Shown here: piece after piece, positions 56,450 to 64,000 of the stretch | How positions within the stretch are numbered: position 1 is the first letter of the stretch | Layout of the letters: each line of letters starts with the position of its first letter | From: Scalesia atractyloides | Lineage: Eukaryota; Streptophyta; Magnoliopsida; Asterales; Asteraceae | Reading direction: 5' to 3' | DNA length: 64,000 bases | Assembly: GCA_947069175.1 (NCBI GenBank) | Contig: CAMTDV010000027.1 | Location: forward strand, 42,111,369-42,175,368 | The notes under the pieces: model-generated | Database searches by the model: none | The model's input: the letters and a program-made list of their open reading frames with translations, nothing else | What the model was told of the DNA's origin: nothing | Program-made: the position numbers and the translations under genes

Positions 56450-58939
56450 ATAAATCATCATTGGCTAATCATTTTCGCAAATATTTTCTTCAAAACTAAA
56501 AATACAAAAAGATTTTTCATTTTTTTACTTTTTACATTTTAGGGGGAGAAAATTTCAAGAAAATACAAAAACATGAGAAAAATGCAAAAATACAAAACAT
56601 GTATTTTATTTATTTATTTATTTATGTCTTTATTTATTTACTTTATGCATTTAAGGGGGAGAAAATTTCAGAAAAATACAAAAACAATAGAAAATCCAAA
56701 AATTAAAATGAGTTTGTTGGAAAGATAAGAGAAGATGATGATACATCGGTGATCTGTCAAATACGGTCAAAAACATAAAACGAAAATTGATAAGTAGCTC
56801 TACTAATGATGTATTGGTAGGTTCACAATCAGATTAAAAAGTGCAGGTTGATATAAACATAACGGACCGAAAGCCAGGTGGGAACCATTCATTGGCATAT
56901 GGTCTTGGTACCGAAATTTCGTTTGATAGTATACCGAGGTTCTGAGATATGCGGTCTTTATGCTTGCTTATCATCTAGGTATCATGGTTGAATCTTTTAT
57001 CGAAAAATAACAGGGATGCAAGTTTAGAACTTCCATGATACCATACATACGTGTAAATAATGCATACGACCATCAATAAGTGATAAATATCACATTCACC
57101 CAATCAATAAGTGATTAATATCACAGCTTTATACGGGAGTTAAGTTCGTCTCTTTGTCAGTACGTTGGTACTAACATGTTCACGTACTTAATCCTGTGCC
57201 CTGCATGCATCTGAAAATCAAGTTCCTCATCAATAAGTGATTTAATCACACAGGGCTTGTTTTCATGAAAAATAAGTGAGTATCTCACAATCTACATGTC
57301 AAAATAGATGATAAGCAGTATACTCACCGGTAAGATTTTCTCTGTGCATATCTTGATACGTGAATGTGTCGTGAAGTGGTTGAACACCGGCTAGTAAGTA
57401 AAATTCATACATTAATCATATCTCCTAATCATGATTACATATGATAAGTTGAGATTATGTGGACAATTATACCGATAATTGTGGTAGAATATTTATTTAA
57501 TTTGATGTTTCAAACAAAAAAACGTTTTTGGCAAGACTAAAAGCTGGTATGATTCTCTTACCTTGAAACTCAGAAAAAGATTGCTAGTTAATGTAAAGTT
57601 TGTTCTTATCTGTTAGTATTTGTTTTCGTTTACTGTGTTTTTAAATTATTTTTGATTAGCCAAAGTTGATGCTCGAATGTTTTTCTACCTTGATACTCCC
57701 GAAAAATCAATTGTTTTGCTATCACAACTTCATAAAGTACCTTTTTGCAAGGGGGTAAACTCATAACAAAGAGCAAAATCTGTTCAATGTGAAAATTTTC
57801 TAACTTGTGATTTGCGTGGATATGTGCGAAGATCTGGACAGGTCAACAAAAAACCTAAGGTCCACAAAGAACCGATGTTTCAGTCAAGAAGAACCTGGAT
57901 TCGTACGAATCAGGAGTTGCTCGTACGAATCAGAGCTTCCTCGTGCGAATGACAGTTCTTCGTGTGAATGAGTCAGAGGTTCCTCGTGCGAATGAGTCAA
58001 TGATTCCTCGTGCGAATGGCCCTTCTTTGTGTAAATGAGTCACTGGTTCTTTGTACAAGACAATTCTTCATGAGACTGGCTGTTCTTCATGTGGACTAGG
58101 ATTCTTCGTGCGAGGAAAGGTATGTGGTATAAAAGGTGAAGTAGTTCTTCAATGCAACTTTACTTTCACCTTTTCACTTTGTCCTTTCACTATTCATCAT
58201 CTTCCTCACTAAGAAGAAACATCATCTATCCAACCTTTATCTTCTTTTAGTTGATCTATTTGTGATATCTTTAAGGTATGTTTGACAATGCTAGTATATC
58301 TTGAAGATGAACCGATTGAACATTAACTAACTGATGACTCTTGGTTTGGTTATCACCTTTGAACAAAAAACCCATTTCACTATTGTTTGAGACTAAACCA
58401 AAGTTGACAGTTACATGGATGTTGAAATAAAAACAAAACAAACTGGGTATTTTGATTCAAAGTGTCAGATATAGTTTACCATCTAGCGGTTTGTCACTGT
58501 TTGACACGAACAACAAACTTTGGGCGAAGAATCTAGGCAAGATGAAGAACTGTTCTTCGTTGATTTCCAACAAGCGAAGAACCAGTTGACGAAAAACAAG
58601 TTCTTCATGAACTATCTATACTTGAAGTTCATTGTGCGAACAAGTCGACTCTTCTTCGTATGAGTGAATTATCCCTCGTACGACTAACTTGTTGTTCGTA
58701 AGAGCCAGTTACTCGTACGAGCCAATTGATTGTTTGTGTGAGTCAGTTGTTGTTCGTACGAGTCAGTTGTTGTTTGTGCGAGTCAGTTGCTCTTTGTATG
58801 AGTCAGTTGTTATTCGTATGAGTCGGTAGTTCCTCGTGAAGGGGCTATATACTTACCGAAAGTTCACAATGAACACTTTTGAGTATGCTCCCTAGTGTAT
58901 TTATGTTTCTTCTTATTCTGGTTATCTTTTGTGTATAGG
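56450..58939 (+). other. pol-to-3'-ORF spacer of plus-strand copia element
   Basis: Non-coding. Two copies of AGGGGGAGAAAATTTCA at 56541 and 56654 (113 bp apart), each followed by an AAATACAAAAA stretch, lie just after pol. AATAAGTGAT(A/T)(A/T)ATCACA repeats fill 57078-57300. TCGTACGA/CTCGTGCGAATG motifs fill 57890-58120 and 58560-58830. A TTTGTGTATAG stretch before 58940 may be a 3' splice site. Confidence 0.6.
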
Positions 58940-61120
58940 ATAGCACCAAAAGAACAGAAAGAAAGCCTGCGATGAAAAAAACAAACAAATCAAAAGTGGA
59001 AATTATGTTAAGCCGAGACACAACATGGTTGCCTACTTAGAAAGATAAACTTGCTGAGTACAACAGTATAATGAAGTTTCTGAGTGATTCAAGGATACAT
59101 TATGCAATCACGCATAAAACGACAGTACACAAGACGTTGACCAAGGAAATTTGGGATTCGGCTAATGTGGTTGAAGTGAATAGAAAGGAACTTATCCGCG
59201 GAAGAGTAAATGATTTAGATGTAGATATTTCCGTTGAAGTAATAAACTCATCATTACAACTTGGCGATGATCCTGAAGCTCCATACTCACTTCCGTTGAA
59301 GTGTCAACATGGATGTTTGCTTCGAATGAGATGTGTCGGAGATATTCTTGGAAGATAATTAAACAAAGCATGGTTGCCGCTCCGATACAAGTTCTTTGTA
59401 CATGTTTTAATTCAGTGTTTAAGCAACAGAGGAAGTGGTTATGACATGGCGAATAACGACTTAGTTGGGATGATGCTAGATTTGACACTGAACAAACCGT
59501 TTAGTGTTTCAAAGTATATTTTTGCTAACATGAAGAAAACCTGAAAAGAACCGGATTTGGTGGAAACAATTTTCGGATGTATCATCGTTTTCTCCAGATG
59601 ATCTTGAATATACAACATCCGAATCTTCCAAAGAACGACCACGATGTTCTAAAAGTTGATGATATGATGGAACATTCGTTGAAGATATTTAGAGGTGTGG
59701 CAGCAAAACGTTACAAGGAAAGCACACCTCCTTGTAAGTTGTTTGGTTTTCTGGCTAATGATGAATATGTTGCACCAGAAAACGATAAGTGGCGCCATGA
59801 TGATAGTCAGTTAGATAATGAAGAACCAAATTTGAAGAAGATGATTGAAATATAAGTTTGGTAATCAAAAGGGAAGGGATAAAGGTGATGATGATGACAG
59901 TCATGATGAAAGCGGTGATGGTGGTGCAAGTGGTGTAGGTACTACATGTGGTGATAAGGGTAAACAACCTGATGAAGAATTGGATTCTGATGACAATCCG
60001 CTTGAACCTGGGTATGAACGCTATGTTGATGAGTGTGGGGTTAGGCAAATTAGACGGATTCCAACAGATCCTGATGTTGATTATGTTCCATCCGATACGG
60101 AGATTGAACGAGCACGCAAAAAGAAAATTGCGGTTCATAGAAAGAAAAAGAGCAAAAAGTCTATGGGAACCTCATCAGATCAACCTGAAACCACACAACC
60201 ACAAACCGTACCAGAACCAAGTGCAGAAGCTCAGTTTGCCTTCACAGCAAAGGAGGTTGATGCTTTAATGTCGACCTACACTACAACCTCTGAACCACAA
60301 CCTACATCTACCACAACAGCTGAAACACCTTCAGTTGCGACTACTCCAGTTCAACCACAACACACTACTTCTTCAGCTCAACAATCTCGGTCCGCAACTC
60401 ATTAACAAAGTACACAACGACGCAGTCGTTTATTCTCTGAAATGGAATAGGATGAGAATGTGGATTTTTTGTTCTCTCAGTTGCAATATATGGCAACTCA
60501 GATTAACAGGCACTCGGAGTTTATGTCTTCAAATCGAAATACAATTATTAAGCAACAGTCGGAGAATTTTTTTTTTGAAGGAAACTGTTGGAAAGAAGGC
60601 TACAGGGATTGCGCAGTTAAGAGAGGAGAATGAGTGGTTGAGGGCTGTGGATGCTTAAAGGGCAACTCAGCTAGAACAGATGCGAGAGGTTGATAACGCT
60701 CGTGGGATTGAAATGAATAGGCTGAAAGAACGTAGTGCGGCTGTATAGTGATCTGCCGAAACACTAGCCGCTAAACATGACGACATGAGAGAATGGTATC
60801 ATTATCGTAATACTACACTGGTTAAAGGCTTTAATAGTATTAAAGACGGATTTGAAATGAGCAGAAAGCGGATGAACATTCTGCGGAATGAAAGATGCAA
60901 AGCATAGGAGATCCAGCGTAAGCATGATCACGATAGTGAAGACCCTTGTAATCCTGATGCTCCAGCTTCATCCGTGCAAACAGAGGGATCTGCTGCAACT
61001 CCAGCAGTAGAGTCTAGTGCACTACAGATCGTGGCCGATCGAGTTGCCTTGGGTGGTACTTAAGAGGAAACAGAGTGTTGAAGATATTGTTCTTCAGTCA
61101 ACTTTGGTTGAAAGTGTTCA
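58940..61120 (+). pseudogene. extra 3' ORF of plus-strand copia element
   Basis: The trace starts near 58942 as (I)APKEQKES, where ATA replaces a likely ATG. Frame-intact pieces: 59050-59358 (KLAEYNSIMKFLSDSRIHYA, CQHGC), a middle piece at about 59360-59540 with RYKFFVHVLIQCL, SKYIFANMKK, then MYHRFLQMILN (59577) and KYKESTPPCKLFGFLAND-like sequence to 59855. An acidic DEE/DD segment and a Thr/Pro/Gln tail follow (59845-60405), then coiled-coil-like remnants to about 61000. The HxxxQC / YIFxxM / YxRFxQxxL block is shared with the inner minus-strand copia 3' ORF. Function unknown; no membrane segment or signal peptide seen. Confidence 0.72.
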
Positions 61121-61176
61121 GTGAATGTGGGTGCAGCAGGCCATTAGAAATGAAGACCGACGACCAAGCAACAGTC

Positions 61177-61187
61177 AAGGGGGAGTT
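61177..61187 (+). promoter_or_regulatory. polypurine tract of plus-strand copia element
   Basis: CAAGGGGGAGTT directly before the LTR start TGTTGATAC at 61188. Confidence 0.85.
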
Positions 61188-61967
61188 TGTTGATACACTT
61201 TTGTGACTGTCCCTTGTTCTTAGTTACGTCAATATTGTACGGTCTTTGTTTATCGTGTATGTAAAGTTTTGGTCGTGTCGACCAAATCAAGATATCCTCC
61301 TATCTTGATTTAGTAGGATGTTTAGTTTGTCTGTCTTGTAAAACAGTTGCATGTGTACATACTATTAAGTTTTATGTTTCTGATCTTGTTGTCTGTGCAG
61401 TATGTCTATTAGCAGGGTTCTTCGAAGAACCACTTATTCGTACGAGTGAATTGTGCTTCGTACGAGCAAGTTGCTTGCTCGTACGAGCAATTGCTTGTTC
61501 GTGCGAGTCATTTACTTGTTCATACGAGTGACCATTCAAGAACCTTTGCTTGTTCGTACGAGCAAGTTTCCTGTTTGTACGAGTAACCTTTCATGAAGAA
61601 CAGTTCTTCACAGCAACTGGTTTTTCGTGAGAATAGTCCATGAAGAACCTGTTCTTTGTGGGCTTTGTAGTTCTTCGTGGCCCAGTAACATTCTTCGTGA
61701 TGTTGCTGGGTGTTGGGCCTATGTATATAGACGTGCACTTCACAGTTCAAGCAAGAGAGCGCGGAGAGAATACCTTGAGTATGTATAAACATTGTTTGTA
61801 TGTGTTTGTACTAGCTCTCTTCAGTTAATCAAAAGATAGTGAATCTTTGGTTACTTTGTGTTTGTTATACTTTGCTTTGGTTTGCATATACACTTAGATT
61901 TCGCACTTGTGTGTGTGTGTTAAACAACATGGAAGTAGGTTATCTTGATCCTCCAAGTGGACCTACA
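61188..61967 (+). repeat. 3' LTR of plus-strand copia element
   Basis: 780 bp, collinear with 48137-48935; the main length difference is a missing TCGTACGAG-type repeat copy near 61580. Clearly related but with tens of differences by eye. Confidence 0.93.
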
Positions 61968-61972
61968 CAGGA

Positions 61973-62340
61973 TCATCTGAATTTCCACCAGAAGTGGTTA
62001 CACTTGGTTTTAGACGAAGTGCCACTTGTTCTTGGTACTGTGGACTTCCAACCAGTGAATAGACTAGTATCTCAATAGTTATTGCCTTTAAGGGGGTCTT
62101 AATGATGTAACCATTATCCAACTATGAGACTATTATCTCAACAGTTATAGTAGTTGCCCCACTTGAAATACCAACCTGTATCTCTTTGGATACAGGAGGT
62201 GTAGCCTCCTCTGCTTGTGGGACAACAATGATCCCTGAACTTGTCCTAGTCACTTGTTCAAGTGAACTCTTTTTGATATGTTGTTGATAGGTGTAACATT
62301 CATCAAAAACCGGGTTATCCAAACCCGCTTCGTTTATTAA
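61973..62340 (-). pseudogene. 3' ORF of the interrupted copia-type element, upstream part
   Basis: Minus-strand frame containing LDNPVFDECYTYQQHIKKSS (62322 down) and ATPPVSKEIQVGISSG, with an in-frame stop near 62120, then readable sequence to the insertion point. It continues in the same direction at 48136 after the CAGGA duplication. No recognised domain. Upstream of 62340 the frame closes and the sequence turns AT-rich. Confidence 0.5.
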
Positions 62341-62464
62341 CCGAATAGTCGGTCAAAATTTTCGTCGTGTTTATATTGATTATTTTAATTTTGAACAAAA
62401 CATAATTAACAAATATATTAGAATTTAAAAACTATAATTAATATTTTATCATAAATAAAGAGAT
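62341..62464. other. AT-rich unassigned sequence
   Basis: No ORF and no repeat noticed. A T5 run on the minus strand at 62465-62469 ends the neighbouring tRNA-like unit. Confidence 0.4.
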
Positions 62465-62553
62465 AAAAATTAAATAGAGACGCCGGGTTTCGAACCCGGG
62501 TCTCCCGCTCAAACAAACACACAACGCACCACCAGGCTACCTGCACTCTTTGT
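62465..62553 (-). ncRNA. tRNA-like pol III unit (isolated, minus strand)
   Basis: On the minus strand: AGAGTGCAGGTAGCCTGGTGG (box-A-like, about 62530-62550), then a perfect 5-bp T-arm CCGGG-TTCGAAA-CCCGG (box B, about 62482-62498), and a T5 run 15-20 nt later. The D-arm and anticodon arm do not fold well, so this is more likely a tRNA-derived retroposon head or tRNA relic than a working tRNA. Confidence 0.5.
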
Positions 62554-62870
62554 GAAATAACTGACATCAATTAAGTTTTATATTGAAACAAACGCCAACC
62601 TGTAATATTACAGAACCAGTAACTTTCGAAAACACAATCCAAGCAATCAAGCAATTAACGTTTTTCCTTATGATTAAACGTGTGTAACTGATGATAAACG
62701 TTAGTTATAACCGAAAACCTTAAATCCACTCATTCAAATCGTCAAAATCATAACCGTATGATTTTGGAATTCGAAACCGAAATGTAATTAAATTTGAGTT
62801 ATACTTTTCATCGATGTATTCACCATTTGAGCTCGCGAGTCTATCAAACTTACTCTCTCAAACTCGCTCT
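62554..62870. other. unassigned sequence
   Basis: AT-rich, non-coding. Nothing recognised. Confidence 0.4.
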
Positions 62871-63245
62871 GAAAACCTCGCCACAAGTCGCCGGAATCCT
62901 CTGCAAGTTAATCGGAAGTTATCGCCGGAGAACCGAAGAATCTATCCCACTGTTGCTTTACGTTATAAACAGGACATCTAGAGCTCATACCGAAATCACC
63001 TACACTCACCTTAAACTCCCTATAGAGTCTCTGTCGCAAGAAATACATCGCCAGAATTCTCTGCAAGTCGCCGGAAAACCGAATCCATTTCATCCTTTCT
63101 GCCTTACTCTAAAATAAGACCTCTAGAGCTCAGACAGAAAGCACCACACTCACCTCAAACTTCCTGAAGATCCTCCGCCGCAAGTTACACGTCGCCGGAA
63201 TAACCTGCTGTCATCGGAATCTCGCCGGAGAAACAGGGGATCTCT
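62871..63245 (+). repeat. degenerate ~150-bp tandem repeat with CGCCGGAA motifs
   Basis: CCGGAATCCTCTGCAAG at 62891, CCAGAATTCTCTGCAAG at 63051 and CCGGAATAACCTGCT at 63195 mark three units (spacing 160 and 144). GACATCTAGAGCTCA at 62973 and GACCTCTAGAGCTCA at 63118 recur 145 bp apart. Pyrimidine-rich, like plant 5' untranslated sequence. A 107-codon open frame across it has no recognisable domain. Confidence 0.7.
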
Positions 63246-63384
63246 GTTTGGTATATCTTACACCTAATCCCTCTCATTTTTATTAGTCTCATGTGTAGTT
63301 ATTTACAATTTAATAAAGGAATTGATTAGTGAATCGAAACAATCGGATTAACGGTCTATTTATTCGAATGAAGAAGATGAAGTC
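63246..63384. other. spacer before the tRNA-like array
   Basis: No ORF. No tRNA-like unit is seen at the position one period (170 bp) before the first unit. Confidence 0.5.
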
Positions 63385-63426
63385 TGATCAGTCTATGAAT
63401 ATAATTAAAATCGGTGTTTTAAGCGA

Positions 63427-63533
63427 GTTAGACACACAGTCCAGCGGTGGACTGTGTGCATTTGAAACATAGGGATACCGAGTTCGAGTCTTTACACGCT
63501 TTCCGGTTCGCCAATTATACACAACCTTTTTTT
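63427..63533 (+). ncRNA. tRNA-like unit 1
   Basis: Hairpin arms ACACAGTCC (63434-63442) and GGACTGTGT (63449-63457), loop AGCGGT. Box-B-like GAGTTCGAGTC at 63480-63490. T7 at 63527-63533, 37 nt after box B. No proper anticodon arm or T-stem, so not a functional tRNA. Confidence 0.6.
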
Positions 63534-63595
63534 AAAACAGTTAACGAAATAATCTAGTAAATATATAAATTTAATAAAAATCTTATATCCTTCGG

Positions 63596-63700
63596 GTTAG
63601 TCACACAGCCCAATTGGCCGGGCTGTGTGCAACACCTAGCCGAAGTCTCGAGTTCGAATCCGGTTAGTTACATCGCCCCTGAAATTATCCAAGCCTTTTT
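63596..63700 (+). ncRNA. tRNA-like unit 2
   Basis: Hairpin arms ACACAGCCC (63603-63611) and GGGCTGTGT (63620-63628), loop AATTGGCC. Box B GAGTTCGAATCC at 63650-63661. T5 at 63696-63700, 35 nt later. Confidence 0.6.
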
Positions 63701-63765
63701 ATTTAAATCGAAATATGTTAGCGCTGGTATGTGTATATGTATAATTAAACTTCAATATATTTCGG

Positions 63766-63869
63766 GTTAGACACACAGTCCAGCGGTGGACTATGTGCAA
63801 CGTTAAACAACAGGTCCCGGGTTCGAGACCTGTTATGTGCACCGGTTCGATATAATTAAAATTCTTTTT
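63766..63869 (+). ncRNA. tRNA-like unit 3
   Basis: Hairpin arms ACACAGTCC (63773-63781) and GGACTATGT (63788-63796, one mismatch), loop AGCGGT. Box B GGGTTCGAGACC ending at 63830 inside a GGTC/GACC stem. T5 at 63865-63869, 35 nt later. Confidence 0.6.
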
Positions 63870-63935
63870 AAAATAAATGAATTCTGGATAAATCTAAATA
63901 GTATATAAGTATAATTAAAAACAGAAATATTTCGG

Positions 63936-64000
63936 GTTAGACACGTAGCTCAGTTGGTAGAGCTGCGTGCACGTATACGAGAGGTCCCGGGGTTCGAACC
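63936..64000 (+). ncRNA. tRNA-like unit 4 (cut by window end)
   Basis: The most tRNA-like unit: TAGCTCAGTTGGTAGAGC is a near-canonical D-arm with box A, and the distance to GGGGTTCGAACC (box B, to 64000) is within 1 nt of a normal tRNA. Extended hairpin arms ACGTAGCTC (63943-63951) and GAGCTGCGT (63960-63968) pair with one G-U. The 3' half is outside the window, so I cannot tell whether it is a real tRNA gene. Confidence 0.6.

Larger units (their letters stand above)
48137..61967 (+). mobile_element. plus-strand Ty1/copia element, full length, catalytically dead
   Basis: A 13.83-kb element with LTRs 48137-48935 and 61188-61967, Met-tRNA-type primer site, repeat-bearing leader, gag, protease, integrase, RT remnant, RNase H, a 2.5-kb spacer, a 3' ORF and a polypurine tract, flanked by CAGGA. 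Organisation matches the minus-strand copia pair but the sequence is a different family: protein motifs are similar, the non-coding DNA is unrelated and the scattered palindrome is TCGTACGA instead of TCCGGA. It landed in the 3' ORF of another element. Confidence 0.93.
63385..64000 (+). repeat. 170-bp tandem array of tRNA-like units (continues beyond window)
   Basis: The conserved GTTAG that starts each unit ends at 63431, 63600, 63770 and 63940 (spacing 169, 170, 170). Each unit has an AT-rich TATA-like stretch 25-40 bp before GTTAG (for example GTATATAAGTATAATT before unit 4), a 9-bp hairpin, box B, and in the three complete units a T-run at a constant distance. Spacers are diverged while spacing and motifs are kept. 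Confidence 0.88.

Noticed and set aside
59755..60138. Minus-strand ORF rich in Ile/Thr
   Set aside because: Antisense of the acidic GAT/GAA-rich segment of the 3' ORF.
62794..63117. 107-codon plus-strand ORF
   Set aside because: Begins with a non-ATG codon and runs through the ~150-bp CGCCGGAA repeat; no domain, and the units do not keep a common frame.
63936..64000. Functional tRNA gene
   Set aside because: The D-arm and box B are near-canonical, but the anticodon stem pairs only about 3 bp, the hairpin is over-extended and the 3' half is off-window; called tRNA-like only.

Overview
The window is plant nuclear DNA made almost entirely of LTR retrotransposons inserted into one another. I found no intact host protein-coding gene. 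The most likely source is a eudicot of the daisy family (Asteraceae). This is an inference from the Ty3/gypsy (Athila-type) elements with CACGG..CCGTG palindromes and from Ty1/copia elements carrying a long extra ORF after pol, an arrangement I associate with that family; no host gene confirms it.

Layout. (1) 1-6421, minus strand: the 5' part of an Athila-type Ty3/gypsy element (LTR 4582-6421, tRNA-Asp-type primer site, truncated gag, protease, RT, RNase H, integrase), broken by several stops and frameshifts. It sits in the 3' part of an outer copia element. (2) Outer Sirevirus-like Ty1/copia, minus strand, 6422-14749 plus 27596-29439, split inside gag by (3) an inner, related copia element at 14750-27595. 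The inner one has two ~300-bp LTRs and a 5-bp target duplication CGGCC, and is complete in outline: LTR, primer site, leader, gag, protease, integrase, RT, RNase H, spacer, 3' ORF, polypurine tract, LTR. (4) 29440-33397: non-coding, LTR-like sequence of another gypsy family with a 40-bp minisatellite. (5) 33.4-36.6 kb: a candidate TIR element with 70-121-bp tandem repeats, a TA microsatellite and a tRNA-derived SINE. (6) About 36.62-44.96 kb, plus strand: a second Athila-like element with ~2.2-kb LTRs, keeping only gag and protease remnants. (7) 45.4-48.1 kb and 61.97-62.34 kb: the 3' LTR and 3' ORF of another minus-strand element, split by (8) a plus-strand copia element at 48137-61967 with LTRs and target duplication CAGGA; its RT has lost the catalytic part. 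(9) 62.4-64.0 kb: non-LTR sequence with tRNA-like motifs.

The most unusual signal is at the right edge. Four units at an almost exact 170-bp period (63427 to beyond 64000) each carry a 9-bp hairpin resembling an extended tRNA D-arm, a box-B-like GTTCGA motif, a T-run about 35 bp after box B (seen in the three complete units) and an AT-rich TATA-like stretch upstream. The hairpin stems show paired compensatory changes between units. This looks like a tandem array of RNA polymerase III-type small RNA genes and continues beyond the window.

A second theme is that each retroelement family carries its own short palindrome, scattered many times through its LTR, leader or pol-to-3'-ORF spacer: TCCGGA, TCGTACGA, GGCACG..CGTGCC and AACATCTG/CAGATGTT. 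Coding parts of all elements carry stops, frameshifts or catalytic deletions, so none appears autonomous as read here.
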